From: Halomarina litorea
GTDB lineage: Archaea > Halobacteriota > Halobacteria > Halobacteriales > Haloarculaceae
DNA: 64,000 bases
NCBI RefSeq assembly: GCF_024227715.1
Contig: NZ_CP100448.1
Span: forward strand, 2,067,655 to 2,131,654
Direction: 5' to 3'
How positions within the stretch are numbered: position 1 is the first letter of the stretch; every line of letters begins with the position of its first letter. The translations under genes and the position numbers were made by a program. A model generated the notes under the pieces. It saw only the letters and a list, made by a program, of their open reading frames with translations. It searched no databases and had not been told where the DNA came from. Positions 8,989-18,037 of the stretch are shown here, one piece after another.

Positions 8989-9222
8989 TTCGTCCTGAAC
9001 GTCACCGACCTCTGTGGACGAACCGACCTCTCGTACAACCTCGTCTCGCACCACTTGCAGTGTCTCAACAACTGTGCGCTCGCCGAGGTCGAACAGGAGG
9101 GACGAAAGCGGTTCTATCGGGTCTCCCAGCAACCGGGGCCTCGATTGGTCGAACTAGCGGACGAATGCATCAGAGGGGACCTCGACAGCGTGTTAGGATG
9201 TGAAATCGCCCGAGCGGAGTAG
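8989..9222 (+). pseudogene. ArsR-type winged-helix regulator, N-terminally truncated
   Basis: About 78 codons match the second half of an ArsR/SmtB metal-responsive repressor. DLSYNLVSHHLQCLN is the recognition helix region, LAEVEQEGRKRFYRVS is the wing, and a short C-terminal helix follows. The N-terminal helices are gone: translation upstream runs into sequence antisense to the merA fragment. A long frame starting at 8728 spans both, but its first 87 codons are only the complement of merA. Regulator and reductase stumps lie head to head, as expected if one deletion removed both 5' ends of a divergent pair. Confidence 0.7.
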
Positions 9223-9334
9223 CTCGGAGTCCGCACGGACAACCAACTAAAGCACCGATCGAGCAGGTTCCTGCGATACACGCGGCAAGGGTCGACGATA
9301 GACAGAGACCGCGGGTCTAACCGCCGGGTGTGAA

Positions 9335-9859
9335 CTACGCGTTCCGTTCAGTTGATACCCCTTCGTCGTAGTGGAAGTGAGGGATCTGGAACTCCCCGTT
9401 CTCGACGGTGACCTCCAGCGCTTCATTGCTGCCAGTTACTCGATTCCAGCCCGATACCGTGGTCGACGCCGTCTCTGTGCCACCGGAACGCTCGAGGGTG
9501 ACTTCGACTCGGTACTCGGTCTCCGCAGCGAGGTCGAACACAAGCTCGCTATGGCCCGCGGAGGTGGCAGTACAGGTGATGACTTCGCTGGGAGGACTCC
9601 CCGAGACGTCACTGATAGAGATCGCCACTGGATAAGTTCCCAATCCGGCGTTTCGGATGGTGAGATGCCACGGTAACTCTCGCTCGTCGTCGGCCTCACC
9701 TTGATACACGTACTCCCCACACGACCGTGTTTCAGTGCCGGAACTGGTCGTTGACGGGGTCGGTTCACTGCTCGAGCGGGCCACCAGTGAGTCGACACAG
9801 CCAGTCGTGCCTACCCCAACAGCGACCCCGAGCCAGCCCAGAACGCTCCGACGATGCAT
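9335..9859 (-). CDS. Tat-exported lipoprotein, hypothetical
   Basis: This secreted lipoprotein of 174 residues starts with the twin-arginine signal MHRRSVLGWLGVAVGVG and a lipobox ending in Cys near residue 21, so it is probably anchored on the outside of the membrane. A Ser/Thr-rich linker follows, then a beta-rich domain (about 50-160) that looks like an immunoglobulin-type fold (LPWHLTIRNAG, TEYRVEVTLERSG). The ATG at 9904 adds 15 residues before the signal and is less likely. The function is unknown. Confidence 0.75.
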   Translation of the reverse strand: MHRRSVLGWLGVAVGVGTTGCVDSLVARSSSEPTPSTTSSGTETRSCGEYVYQGEADDERELPWHLTIRNAGLGTYPVAISISDVSGSPPSEVITCTATSAGHSELVFDLAAETEYRVEVTLERSGGTETASTTVSGWNRVTGSNEALEVTVENGEFQIPHFHYDEGVSTERNA

Positions 9860-10232
9860 ACGAACTGGTAGCGTGCCGACACTAATACACTCCCGATGGT
9901 TCAATTGCTCACTTCATCCAACCGTCGAATGGCCTCCCGGTGATACCCCCGCGACACAGGTCTAGCAGCCACACCGGAAGCTACCGCCAACTACGCGCAC
10001 AGCAACGAAATTCCCGCCGGCCGGCGGAGCTCCCGACTCCGGCCGACTCCGGCCGACTCCCCGTCACGCTTTTCAGCACCCCCGCGCAACCCCGTGGCAT
10101 GCGCGACAGCACCGGTCGCCGTCGGTCGTTCGCAAATCGCCCACCCGTGGGTCCGTGCTGTCGCTGTTGAGCACTCTTCTCACCCTTACCACCCGCGCCG
10201 CCCGCAGACCACAGCGACACCGACCCAACGAA
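9860..10232. other. Intergenic stretch between lipoprotein and cysE
   Basis: These 373 bases hold the upstream regions of two divergent genes. A 14-bp perfect palindrome CCGCCGGCCGGCGG lies at 10014-10027. A short tandem array of ggccgactcc units (2.7 copies) lies at 10034-10060. No convincing reading frame is present: the frame open from 10155 into cysE adds only an Arg-rich leader. Confidence 0.5.
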
Positions 10233-10775
10233 ATGTTCGACCGACTCCGCGACGACGTCCGCACCGCACTCGACAGAGACCCCGCCGCCCGAAGCGCCGC
10301 CGAGGTGGTCCTCACCTACGCCGGCGTCCACGCCGTCTGGGCCTACCGACTCGCACACCGCCTCTGGACGGGCGGCCACCCGCTGGCCGCCCGCGTCCTC
10401 TCGCACCTCGCGCGAGGGGCCACCGGCGTCGAGATACACCCCGGCGCGACCATCGGCGACCGCCTGTTCATCGACCACGGGATGGGCGTCGTCGTCGGCG
10501 AGACGGCACACATCGGCGACGACGTGCACCTGTACCACGGCGTCACCCTCGGCGGGAACTCCCCGCACCCCGAAAAGCGCCACCCCACCCTCGAAGACGG
10601 CGTGGTCGTCGGGGCGAACGCGACGCTCATCGGCGACATCACCGTCGGCGAGGGGGCGCGCGTGGGGGCCGGCGCGGTGGTCGTCGAGGACGTCCCGCCC
10701 GGCCAGACGGTGGTCGGGTCGCCCGCCCGTCCCCTCTCCGCGGTCCGGCGGGACGCCGACCGGAAAGCACAGTAA
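10233..10775 (+). CDS. cysE: Serine O-acetyltransferase
   Basis: This enzyme transfers acetyl from acetyl-CoA to L-serine, making O-acetylserine for cysteine synthesis. The 180 residues comprise a short helical N-terminus (to about 65) and a left-handed beta-helix of hexapeptide repeats. The family motifs are [34 protein letters not shown] and YHGVTLGG, with the catalytic His in IDHGM. It is a short CysE; the long N-terminal extension of enterobacterial enzymes is absent. The ATG at 10233 gives the standard start MFDRLRDD. It is 30 bases from the DNA glycosylase gene, with which it may be co-transcribed. Confidence 0.9.
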   Translation: MFDRLRDDVRTALDRDPAARSAAEVVLTYAGVHAVWAYRLAHRLWTGGHPLAARVLSHLARGATGVEIHPGATIGDRLFIDHGMGVVVGETAHIGDDVHLYHGVTLGGNSPHPEKRHPTLEDGVVVGANATLIGDITVGEGARVGAGAVVVEDVPPGQTVVGSPARPLSAVRRDADRKAQ

Positions 10776-10805
10776 CCACGTCCCCTCGCGCCCAACCGTC
10801 GGGTG

Positions 10806-11441
10806 ATGAGTGAGCCTGAGCCCGAGCGCGGGACCGACGCCGATGCGGCGAGTCGCTTCGCCGACGACCCGGTGATGGGCTGTCTGGAGGCGGAGTACGG
10901 CCCCGTCGACCTGCAGGAGGCGATGTACGACGACGAGTTCGAGCGAATCGTCGTGAGCGTCATCAATCAGTCCATCTCGACGGCGTCCGCGAACGCCGTC
11001 CGCGAACGGGTGTACGACGCACTGGACGACGACATCACCCCGGCGAACGTCCTCGCGACCGACGAGGCGGTCCTCGTGGACGCGGGCCTCGGCAAGCAGA
11101 AGACGGGTTACGTCAGGAACATCGCCGAGGCGTTCGAGGAGCGCTCGTACTCCCGCGACACCCTCGGAGACCACGACGACGAGGCGGTGGTCGACCTCCT
11201 GACGGAGATTCGCGGCGTCGGCGAGTGGACCGCCCGGATGTACCTCCTGTTCGCGCTGGGTCGCGAGGACGTCTTCCCGGTCGGTGACCTCGCGGTCCGA
11301 CGGGCCATCGAGGAACTCTACGGCGAGATGACGCGGGCGGAGATGGTCGAGTTCGCGGAACGCTGGGCCCCCTACCGCTCGTACGCCACCGTCCTCCTCT
11401 GGCGGTGGTACGAGGACGACGAGCGGGCACCGCTGGCCTGA
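10806..11441 (+). CDS. HhH-GPD DNA glycosylase (AlkA-like, 3-methyladenine type)
   Basis: This base-excision repair enzyme would remove alkylated bases such as 3-methyladenine. Its 211 residues include FERIVVSVINQSIS (substrate-pocket helix), the helix-hairpin-helix EIRGVGEWTARMYLLF near residue 140, and FPVGDLAVRRA with the catalytic Asp, the order typical of AlkA-type glycosylases. No iron-sulfur cluster cysteines of the EndoIII type are present. A GTG directly precedes the ATG at 10806; either would give nearly the same protein. Confidence 0.88.
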   Translation: MSEPEPERGTDADAASRFADDPVMGCLEAEYGPVDLQEAMYDDEFERIVVSVINQSISTASANAVRERVYDALDDDITPANVLATDEAVLVDAGLGKQKTGYVRNIAEAFEERSYSRDTLGDHDDEAVVDLLTEIRGVGEWTARMYLLFALGREDVFPVGDLAVRRAIEELYGEMTRAEMVEFAERWAPYRSYATVLLWRWYEDDERAPLA

Positions 11442-11536
11442 GGAGGGACGCCGACGCGGGGCGAGAAGTGAGTGGAGAGCAGAAAACGAGAGGGACACCG
11501 CGAGAGAAAACGGGGGAGACGAACCCGGCGGTACGA

Positions 11537-12901
11537 CTACTCCTCTTCTTCGAGGATTTCGTCGTCGTCGGGTTCCGGTGCGTCGCTGTCGACGCGGCGA
11601 CGTACGTCCACCTGGTAGTGCTGGAGGATGTCACGCCCGAGGAGGAGCGGGTAGTCCATGTGCGAGCGGTCCTCGACGCTCGCGGTGACGGTGTGCTGAC
11701 GGCCGCCGATACCGATGACGAGGTCGACGACGGGGCGGGCCTTCCCCCCTTTCATGCTCCCCGACTTCACGCGGGTCATGCTCTTGATGGGGCCGGCACC
11801 GATGTCCGCGGCGAGCGACGTGTCGATGCTCGTCCGGGTCGCGCCCGTGTCGGACTTGGCGAGCGTGGTCGCCGACCCGCTGGTCCCCGAGACGACGACC
11901 TCCTCGATGTAGCCGATGAGGGGCGTGTCCTCCCGGCTCGTGGCGGCCTGCCGGGGCTTGGCGGTGGGCGTCGAGTCGTCGAGCGTTGCCGCGAGTTCGT
12001 CCACGCGGTCGTCGTCGACGGTGCCGCCTGCCCGCTCGATGGCCATCTTCGCGATGTAGGGGGCGGGGCTGCGCCCGGTCGCCTTGTAGAGCCCCTTGAA
12101 CCCGGCCGTGGGGTTGACTTCGAGGACGTACCAGCCGTCGTTGCCCTCGATGAGGTCGACGCCGGCGTAGTCGAGGCCGATGACCTCGCTGGCGTACAGC
12201 GCCGTCTCCTTCGCCTCCTGTGGCATCTCGTCGGTCATGTCCTCGACGTCGCCGCCCAGTGCGACGTTGGTCCGCCACTCGCCCTCGGGGGCGAAGCGGT
12301 TCATCGCGCCGACGACCTCCTCGCCGACGACGTAGACGCGCAGGTCGCGGTGCCGGCCGGAGTCGCGGTCGATGAACTTCTGGAGGAACGCCTGCCGGTT
12401 ACCGACCTTCGGGTTGACGGGGTCGGTGAGGTCGACCTTCCACGTCCCGCCGCCGTGGGTGCCGATGGCCGTCTTGTAGACCCCCTCCTCGCCGAAGCGG
12501 CCCCGGCCCTGGTTGAGGCGCTCGTTCGAGAGCGCGAGCAGGGCGTCGGGCACCGCGATGTTCCAGTCGGCGAGCGTGACGGCCGTGGCGAACTTGTGAA
12601 TCGCCGTGAGGACCGCCCCGGGCTGGTTGAGCATGGGGCGCAGGCGGTTGAACGTGGTCGCCAGTCCGAGGCCCTCGGCGGGTTCCTCGGTGTTCGAGAG
12701 GAGCAGGCGGTTGGCGATGATGTCCACCTCCGGTTCGACCTGTACCTCTCCGTCCTCGATGGAGATGGCGGTGTTCTCCTGTCGCAGCCACTCACCACGG
12801 TGGCCGAGGTCCTCGACGGCGTTGAGGATGGCCTTCGTCTCCTTGCTGTTGTGCAGCGAGAGGACCCCGACCCGGACGTGTTCGTCGTCTCTGGCGGACA
12901 T
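11537..12901 (-). CDS. RimK-type ATP-grasp ligase fused to retropepsin-like (RimB/Zn-protease) domain
   Basis: This two-domain protein has 454 residues. Residues 1-285 form an ATP-grasp ligase of the RimK family, which adds amino acids such as glutamate to a carboxylate; DYAGVDLIEG and WYVLEVNPTAGFKGL are the metal- and ATP-binding end of the fold. After a 40-residue linker, residues 315-430 match the putative ATP-dependent zinc protease/RimB domain: IGYIEEVVVSG, AKSDTGATRTSID with the aspartic-protease-like DTGA, and PLLLGRDIL. The tail is acidic. It diverges from an AstE-like gene 120 bases away. In other organisms these three activities are separate neighbours; here ligase and protease are fused. 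The substrate is unknown. Confidence 0.85.
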   Translation of the reverse strand: MSARDDEHVRVGVLSLHNSKETKAILNAVEDLGHRGEWLRQENTAISIEDGEVQVEPEVDIIANRLLLSNTEEPAEGLGLATTFNRLRPMLNQPGAVLTAIHKFATAVTLADWNIAVPDALLALSNERLNQGRGRFGEEGVYKTAIGTHGGGTWKVDLTDPVNPKVGNRQAFLQKFIDRDSGRHRDLRVYVVGEEVVGAMNRFAPEGEWRTNVALGGDVEDMTDEMPQEAKETALYASEVIGLDYAGVDLIEGNDGWYVLEVNPTAGFKGLYKATGRSPAPYIAKMAIERAGGTVDDDRVDELAATLDDSTPTAKPRQAATSREDTPLIGYIEEVVVSGTSGSATTLAKSDTGATRTSIDTSLAADIGAGPIKSMTRVKSGSMKGGKARPVVDLVIGIGGRQHTVTASVEDRSHMDYPLLLGRDILQHYQVDVRRRVDSDAPEPDDDEILEEEE

Positions 12902-13021
12902 GGATGGAACACGGTGGGCGCGCGTGAAATGCGTGCCGGTACGGGACGACAGAATCCGCCCGATTCGGACATCTGGGACCGGGACGGCGTGATTTATACG
13001 TGCCCGCCGCCGTGACCCGAT

Positions 13022-14041
13022 ATGGCTGAGTCCGAGGCGTTCACGTACAACGGTGGGACGGTCGCGCCCGGCGAGACGCAGAACATCCGCTACAGCGTCA
13101 GCGAGACGTACCTCGGCGACCCCGTGCGCATTCCCGTCACCATCATCAACGGCGAACGTCCCGGCCCGACGGTGTTCCTGAGTGCGGCGGCCCACGGCGA
13201 CGAACTCAACGGCATCGAGGTGGTCCGCGAGGTGGCCTACGGCTGGGACCACTCCGAACTCGCGGGGACGCTCGTCTGCCTCCCCGTCCTCAACGTCCCG
13301 GCGTTCATCGCCCAGCAGCGCTACCTCCCCATCTACGACCGCGACCTGAACCGCTCGTTCCCCGGCAGCGACACCTCCACCGGCGCGAAGCGGATGGCCT
13401 ACCGTATCTTCCGCAATTTCATCGAACCCTGCGACTACGGGCTGGACTTCCACACCTCGACCCGCGGCCGGACCAACATGATTCACGTCCGTGGCGACAT
13501 GGACGACCCGGAGGTCGCCCGCCTCGCCAACGCCTTCGCCTCGAACGTCATCCTCTCCAGTTCTGGTCCCGACGGCACGCTTCGGCGGGAGGCGTCGCTC
13601 GCCGGGACGCCCACCATCACCATCGAGATGGGCGAGGCCCACCGCTTCCAGCGTGACCTCATCGACCGGGCGCTGGAGGGCGTCGTGAGCGTCCTCGCGG
13701 AGTTCGGGCTGAAACCCGCCGAGAAGGTCAGCTGGCCCGGCTGGCGGACCGTCATCGAGGACTCCGGCGAGAAGACGTGGCTCCGCGCCGACGTGGGCGG
13801 CCTCGTCGAGAACCACTACGGCCGGGGGGCGCTGGTCCACGAGGGCGACGCCATCTGCACCATCTCAGACCCGTTCCGCGACGAGTCCATCCCGGTCGAG
13901 GCGCCCTTCACCGGCCTGCTCGTCGGCCTGCTCGAGAACCCGCTGGTCTACCCCGGCAACCCCCTCTGTCACCTCGTGAAACTGGGCGATACGACCCTCC
14001 GGGCGCTCGAACAGGAACAGGGGACCATCGAGCGCCCGTGA
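13022..14041 (+). CDS. Succinylglutamate desuccinylase/aspartoacylase-family protein
   Basis: This zinc-dependent amide hydrolase has 339 residues in the M14-like AstE/AspA fold. SAAAHGDELNG holds the first His-x-x-Glu zinc ligands, DLNRSFPG the substrate Arg region, and LDFHTSTRGR the third ligand. ITIEMGEAHRF gives the catalytic Glu. A C-terminal biotinyl-like beta barrel (about 255-320) is typical of the family's COG3608 branch. It is divergent from the RimK/retropepsin fusion, and this pairing recurs in many genomes as I know it, implying one pathway that adds and removes an amino acid modification. The true substrate is unknown. Confidence 0.85.
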   Translation: MAESEAFTYNGGTVAPGETQNIRYSVSETYLGDPVRIPVTIINGERPGPTVFLSAAAHGDELNGIEVVREVAYGWDHSELAGTLVCLPVLNVPAFIAQQRYLPIYDRDLNRSFPGSDTSTGAKRMAYRIFRNFIEPCDYGLDFHTSTRGRTNMIHVRGDMDDPEVARLANAFASNVILSSSGPDGTLRREASLAGTPTITIEMGEAHRFQRDLIDRALEGVVSVLAEFGLKPAEKVSWPGWRTVIEDSGEKTWLRADVGGLVENHYGRGALVHEGDAICTISDPFRDESIPVEAPFTGLLVGLLENPLVYPGNPLCHLVKLGDTTLRALEQEQGTIERP

Positions 14042-14103
14042 GGTCGGCCGTCCGGGCCGAATTCCGGCGAAAACCGCCAGCAGGCGGGCGATGAGTTAGT
14101 AAC

Positions 14104-14110
14104 TACTATA
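14104..14110 (+). promoter_or_regulatory. Probable TATA box of the sdh operon
   Basis: The AT-rich sequence tactata interrupts GC-rich DNA and lies about 28-34 bases upstream of the sdhC ATG, the spacing expected for an archaeal TATA box and a nearly leaderless transcript. Confidence 0.5.
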
Positions 14111-14137
14111 CGGGGTCGCACCCTGTCACTCACGTAC

Positions 14138-14557
14138 ATGAGCCAGTCGTACGACAGGGGCCTCGTCGAGGACTTCGGCCGCTGGCGGGAGTTCTCCGCC
14201 GGCATGTGGGCGTGGGTGTTCCACAAGTTCACCGGGTGGGTCCTCATCGGCTACCTGTTTACACACATCGCGGTACTGAGTACGGCCATCCCGGCCGCGC
14301 AGGGCGGGGCGGCCGCCGGCGGAACGGACATCTACACGACGACGCTCGTCGGTCTCGAGGAGCTACTGGTCGTCCGCTTCCTCGAAGTCGGTCTCCTCGC
14401 CGTCGCCGTCTTCCACATCATGAACGGCATCCGCCTACTGTTCGTGGACCTCGGCGTCGGCCTCGACGCACAGGACAAGAGCTTCTACGCCTCGCTGGTG
14501 CTGACGGGCGCCATCGTGGTCGCGTCCATCCCGACGTTCCTCGCGGGGGCCATCTGA
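14138..14557 (+). CDS. sdhC: Succinate dehydrogenase cytochrome b subunit
   Basis: This is the first membrane anchor of complex II, 139 residues with three membrane helices (about 33-52, 75-98 and 112-135). The [16 protein letters not shown] segment carries conserved histidines that can bind heme b. With SdhD it fixes the catalytic pair SdhAB to the membrane and binds quinone. Its TGA stop overlaps the ATG of sdhD. The gene order C-D-B-A is the haloarchaeal one. Confidence 0.93.
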   Translation: MSQSYDRGLVEDFGRWREFSAGMWAWVFHKFTGWVLIGYLFTHIAVLSTAIPAAQGGAAAGGTDIYTTTLVGLEELLVVRFLEVGLLAVAVFHIMNGIRLLFVDLGVGLDAQDKSFYASLVLTGAIVVASIPTFLAGAI

Positions 14558-14928
14558 TGGCGGAGCACTACTCCTCGTTCGAGCGCAAGGGCACCGGGTG
14601 GCTCCTCCAGCGCCTGACCGCCGTGTTCCTCATCGGCGTGCTGGCGTTCCACTTCATGCTCCTGCACTTCGTCAACCACGCCGCCGAAATCACGTTCATG
14701 GGGACGCAGGCCCGCATGAGCCAGCCGGGGTACTTCGTGACGATGGTCGGCTTCCTCGTCGCGGGCACCTTCCACGGCGTCAACGGCGTCTACAACGCCC
14801 TCGTCAACCAGGGTCTGGAGGGCACCCAGCGCACCGTTCTCAAGTACACCTTCGTCCTCATCAGCCTCGCACTCGTCGCGCAGGGCATCCGCGTCGCGAT
14901 GGCGATGACGGGCACCACCATCGTCTAA
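14557..14928 (+). CDS. sdhD: Succinate dehydrogenase membrane anchor subunit
   Basis: This is the second membrane anchor of complex II, 123 residues with three helices (about 15-36, 55-75 and 92-115). HFMLLHFVNHAAEI at the end of helix 1 has several histidines near the likely heme/quinone site. It starts on the ATG overlapping the sdhC stop (TGATG) and its TAA overlaps the sdhB ATG (TAATG), so translation is coupled. It is weakly conserved between species, so the operon position is part of the evidence. Confidence 0.9.
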   Translation: MAEHYSSFERKGTGWLLQRLTAVFLIGVLAFHFMLLHFVNHAAEITFMGTQARMSQPGYFVTMVGFLVAGTFHGVNGVYNALVNQGLEGTQRTVLKYTFVLISLALVAQGIRVAMAMTGTTIV

Positions 14929-15812
14929 TGAGCACGCAAATCCAGAAGCAAGAGGAAGAACAGGCCGCAGACGAGGCGGACGCCGAAGCGCAGTCCGCCC
15001 AGCAGCAGCGTCGCATGGAGCGAAAGCGCGACCGCGCCGAGAGCACGGAGCGCCAGCGAGAGGAGAGCGCACCCCGCTTCGGCGGGCGGGAGACGCGCAC
15101 CCTCAAGGTGTTCCGCTACGACCCCGAGGTCGAGGGGAAGATGGAACCCCGCTTCGACGAGTTCACCGTCCCCTTCAGGCAGGGGATGACCGTCCTCGAC
15201 GCGCTGATGTACTCGCGGGACCACTACGACTCCAGTCTCACCTTCCGGCACTCCTGCCGGCAGGCCATCTGCGGGTCGGACGCGCTGTTCATCAACGGTC
15301 GACAGCGTCTCGGGTGCAAGACGCAGTTGAGCGACCTCGCGGACCCGGTCCGCATCGAACCGCTGCCCCACCAGGAGGTCGTCAAGGACCTCGTCGTGGA
15401 CATGCAGCACTTCTACGACCAGATGGACGCCGTCGAACCGTACTTCCAGAGCGAGGACGTCCCCGACGGCCTCGAAGAGCAGCGCCAGACCCGCGAGAAC
15501 CGCGAGAAGATCAAGATGTCCACGCGCTGTATCTGGTGTGGCGCGTGCATGTCCTCGTGTAACATCGCGGCGGGCAACAACGAGTACCTCGGCCCCGCGG
15601 CCATCAACAAGGCCTACCGCTTCGCGATGGACGACCGGGAGGAAGAGGAACTGAAACAGCACCGACTGGAGATCCTCGAACAGGAACAGGGCGTCTGGCG
15701 GTGTCAGACCCAGTTCTCCTGTACGGAGGTCTGTCCGAAGGACATCCCGCTGACCGAGCACATCCAGGAACTGAAACGCGAGGCCGTGAAGAACAACCTC
15801 AAGTTCTGGTAA
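14928..15812 (+). CDS. sdhB: Succinate dehydrogenase iron-sulfur subunit
   Basis: This electron-transfer subunit of complex II has 294 residues. An acidic/Gln-rich leader of about 50 residues, not found in bacterial SdhB, precedes the ferredoxin domain. The 2Fe-2S site is SCRQAICGSDALF plus LGCK: an aspartate takes the place of the third cysteine, as in E. coli SdhB. The C-terminal domain has CIWCGACMSSC and FSCTEVCPK for the 4Fe-4S and 3Fe-4S clusters. It lies 40 bases upstream of sdhA. Confidence 0.95.
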   Translation: MSTQIQKQEEEQAADEADAEAQSAQQQRRMERKRDRAESTERQREESAPRFGGRETRTLKVFRYDPEVEGKMEPRFDEFTVPFRQGMTVLDALMYSRDHYDSSLTFRHSCRQAICGSDALFINGRQRLGCKTQLSDLADPVRIEPLPHQEVVKDLVVDMQHFYDQMDAVEPYFQSEDVPDGLEEQRQTRENREKIKMSTRCIWCGACMSSCNIAAGNNEYLGPAAINKAYRFAMDDREEEELKQHRLEILEQEQGVWRCQTQFSCTEVCPKDIPLTEHIQELKREAVKNNLKFW

Positions 15813-15852
15813 CCCAGAGCACACACTAGCGAACCCCCACCAAGCAACTCAC

Positions 15853-17694
15853 ATGGCTATTCACGAACACGACGTCATCGTGGTCGGCGCGGGCGGCGCC
15901 GGCCTCCGAGCGGCGATCGCAGCACAGGAGGAGGGTGCCGACGTGGCACTCGTATCGAAGCTCCACCCGGTCAGGAGTCACACCGGCGCGGCCGAGGGGG
16001 GCATCAACGCCGCCCTCCGCGACGGCGACTCGTGGGAGGACCACGCCTACGACACGATGAAGGGGTCGGACTTCCTCGGCGACGCCCCCGCCATCGAGAC
16101 GCTCTGTCAGGACTCCCCCGAGGAGACGATGCAACTCGAACACTGGGGGATGGCGTTCTCCCGGGACGACGACGGGCGGGTGAGCCAGCGGCCGTTCGGC
16201 GGCCTCTCGTTCCCCCGGACGACGTACGCGGGCGCGGAGACGGGCCACCACCTGCTCCACACGATGTACGAGCAGGTCGTCAAGCGGGGCATCCGGGTGT
16301 ACGACGAGCACTACGTGATGAACCTCGCGGTCACCGACCACGACGACCCCGAGGATCGCGAGTGCTACGGCTGTGTCGCCTACGACATCAAGACCGGGCA
16401 GATCAACGGCTTCGTCGCCAACACCGGCGTCGTCATCGCCACTGGCGGTCCGGGGCAGATGTACGACCACACGACGAACGCCGTCGCCAACACCGGCGAC
16501 GGGGCGGCGATGGCCTACCGCGCGGGCGTCCCGCTGGAGGACATGGAATTCGTCCAGTTCCACCCCACCACCCTGCCCTCGACGGGCGTCCTCATCACCG
16601 AGGGGGTCCGCGGGGAGGGCGGCATCCTCTACAACTCGGAGGGCGAGCGCTTCATGTTCGAACGCGGCTACGCGAACAACGCCGGCGAACTCGCCTCGCG
16701 CGACGTCGTCGCCCGCGCCGAACTCACCGAGGTCAACGCGGGCCGCGGGTTCGAGGACGACTACGTCCTGCTGGACATGCGCCACCTCGGCGAGGAACGC
16801 ATCATCGACCGTCTAGAGAACATCGTCCACCTCTCGGAGGACTTCGAGGGCGTCGACCCGCTGAAGGAACCGATGCGGGTCAAGCCCGGCCAGCACTACG
16901 AGATGGGCGGCATCGAGACGGACGAGAACGGCGCGACGTGCATCGACGGCCTGTTCGCCGCCGGCGAGTGCGCCTGCGTCTCCGTCCACGGCGCGAACCG
17001 CCTCGGCGGGAACGCGCTGCCGGAACTCATCGTCTTCGGGGCGCGCGCCGGTCGCCACGCCGCCAAGCGCGAGCGCGCGGAGGCGAAGATCGAGACCGGC
17101 CCCTCGGCCAAGACCGAGGACGGCGTCGTCGAGTCGCCGGTCACGCTCGGCGAGGCCGGCATCGGTGACGAGGACGTCGCTGCGGACGGGGGCGCACTCC
17201 TCGACGCCCCCGCGGGGGAAGTGGTCGAACGTGCCGTCGAACGCGAGCGGGCGCGCGTCGAGACGCTCATGGAGCGCGACGGCGTCAACCACGCCGAGAT
17301 TCGCTCTGACCTCCAGCAGTCCATGACGGCGAACGTCAACGTCTTCCGGAACGAAGACGGCCTGAAGCAGGCGCTCCGCGACATCCGGCAGGCCCGCGAG
17401 CGCTACCAGAACGTCGCCGTCTCGGACCCCTCGCGGACGTTCAACACGGACCTCATCCACACCATCGAGACGCGTAACCTCATCGACCTCGCGGAGGCGC
17501 TGACGCTCGGCGCACTCGCGCGCAACGAGTTCCGCGGTGCCCACTGGCGCCAGGAGTTCCAGGAGCGTCTCGACGACGAGTGGCTCAAGCACACGATGGT
17601 CGCCTGGAACGGTGGTCGGCCCGAACTGTACTACACCGACACCATCCTGGAGGGCGAGAACAAGACGTACGAGCCGAAAGAGCGCTCGTACTGA
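15853..17694 (+). CDS. sdhA: Succinate dehydrogenase flavoprotein subunit
   Basis: This catalytic subunit oxidises succinate to fumarate, linking the citric acid cycle to quinone reduction. Its 613 residues open with the FAD-binding GAGGAGLRAAIAAQ. RSHTGAAEGG contains the histidine that carries covalent FAD in this family. FHPTTLPSTGVLITEGVRGE forms the active-site loop, and HGANRLGGNAL the second FAD region. The C-terminal helical domain (about 430-613) is complete. It is the last gene of sdhCDBA. Confidence 0.97.
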   Translation: MAIHEHDVIVVGAGGAGLRAAIAAQEEGADVALVSKLHPVRSHTGAAEGGINAALRDGDSWEDHAYDTMKGSDFLGDAPAIETLCQDSPEETMQLEHWGMAFSRDDDGRVSQRPFGGLSFPRTTYAGAETGHHLLHTMYEQVVKRGIRVYDEHYVMNLAVTDHDDPEDRECYGCVAYDIKTGQINGFVANTGVVIATGGPGQMYDHTTNAVANTGDGAAMAYRAGVPLEDMEFVQFHPTTLPSTGVLITEGVRGEGGILYNSEGERFMFERGYANNAGELASRDVVARAELTEVNAGRGFEDDYVLLDMRHLGEERIIDRLENIVHLSEDFEGVDPLKEPMRVKPGQHYEMGGIETDENGATCIDGLFAAGECACVSVHGANRLGGNALPELIVFGARAGRHAAKRERAEAKIETGPSAKTEDGVVESPVTLGEAGIGDEDVAADGGALLDAPAGEVVERAVERERARVETLMERDGVNHAEIRSDLQQSMTANVNVFRNEDGLKQALRDIRQARERYQNVAVSDPSRTFNTDLIHTIETRNLIDLAEALTLGALARNEFRGAHWRQEFQERLDDEWLKHTMVAWNGGRPELYYTDTILEGENKTYEPKERSY

Positions 17695-18037
17695 GGTCGG
17701 CCGGGGGCGTCCGGAGCGGGGACGCACTCCCCCGCCGACAGTCGGCTGTGCATGTGATGGTAGGTTATTTGTCCTTCGGTGGAGTACGGGGAACGCGGAA
17801 GGGTACTGCGTGGTAGAAGTCGTCCGCCGGATGGACGCGTGAACCGGCGGTCCCACAGGGCTTCGCGTGGACTTTCTCCCGCCCCTTCCCCCATGACCTC
17901 TCGGACGTGGTCCGCAAACTGTGGCCTGTGCGACCTGTCGGTAGGGTCGACCGACGAGTGATAAATCTTCCGCGAGTAGGGTTTCGTGACCGTCCCCGAG
18001 CCAGTAGGCATATCCCGACTGCCCGAGGAGGGCCGGT
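17695..18037. other. Intergenic stretch after sdhA
   Basis: These 343 bases lie between sdhA and the sugar nucleotidyltransferase. Open frames on both strands cover parts of it but give Arg/Pro/Ser-rich shadow products. A gataaatctt element at about 17960-17970 may be a promoter for the next gene. I saw no tRNA, and no convincing RNase P or SRP RNA fold. Confidence 0.4.

Noticed and set aside
8728-9222. An intact 164-codon regulator gene
   Set aside because: The first 87 codons are only the reverse complement of the merA fragment; regulator similarity begins at about codon 88.
10034-10060. Tandem ggccgactcc units as a regulatory array
   Set aside because: There are only 2.7 copies, with low complexity common in this GC-rich DNA.
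17740-18010. Possible RNase P RNA on the minus strand
   Set aside because: A GGGAGAAAGTCC sequence resembles the conserved start of RNase P RNA, but the other conserved regions are missing and the interval is too short.
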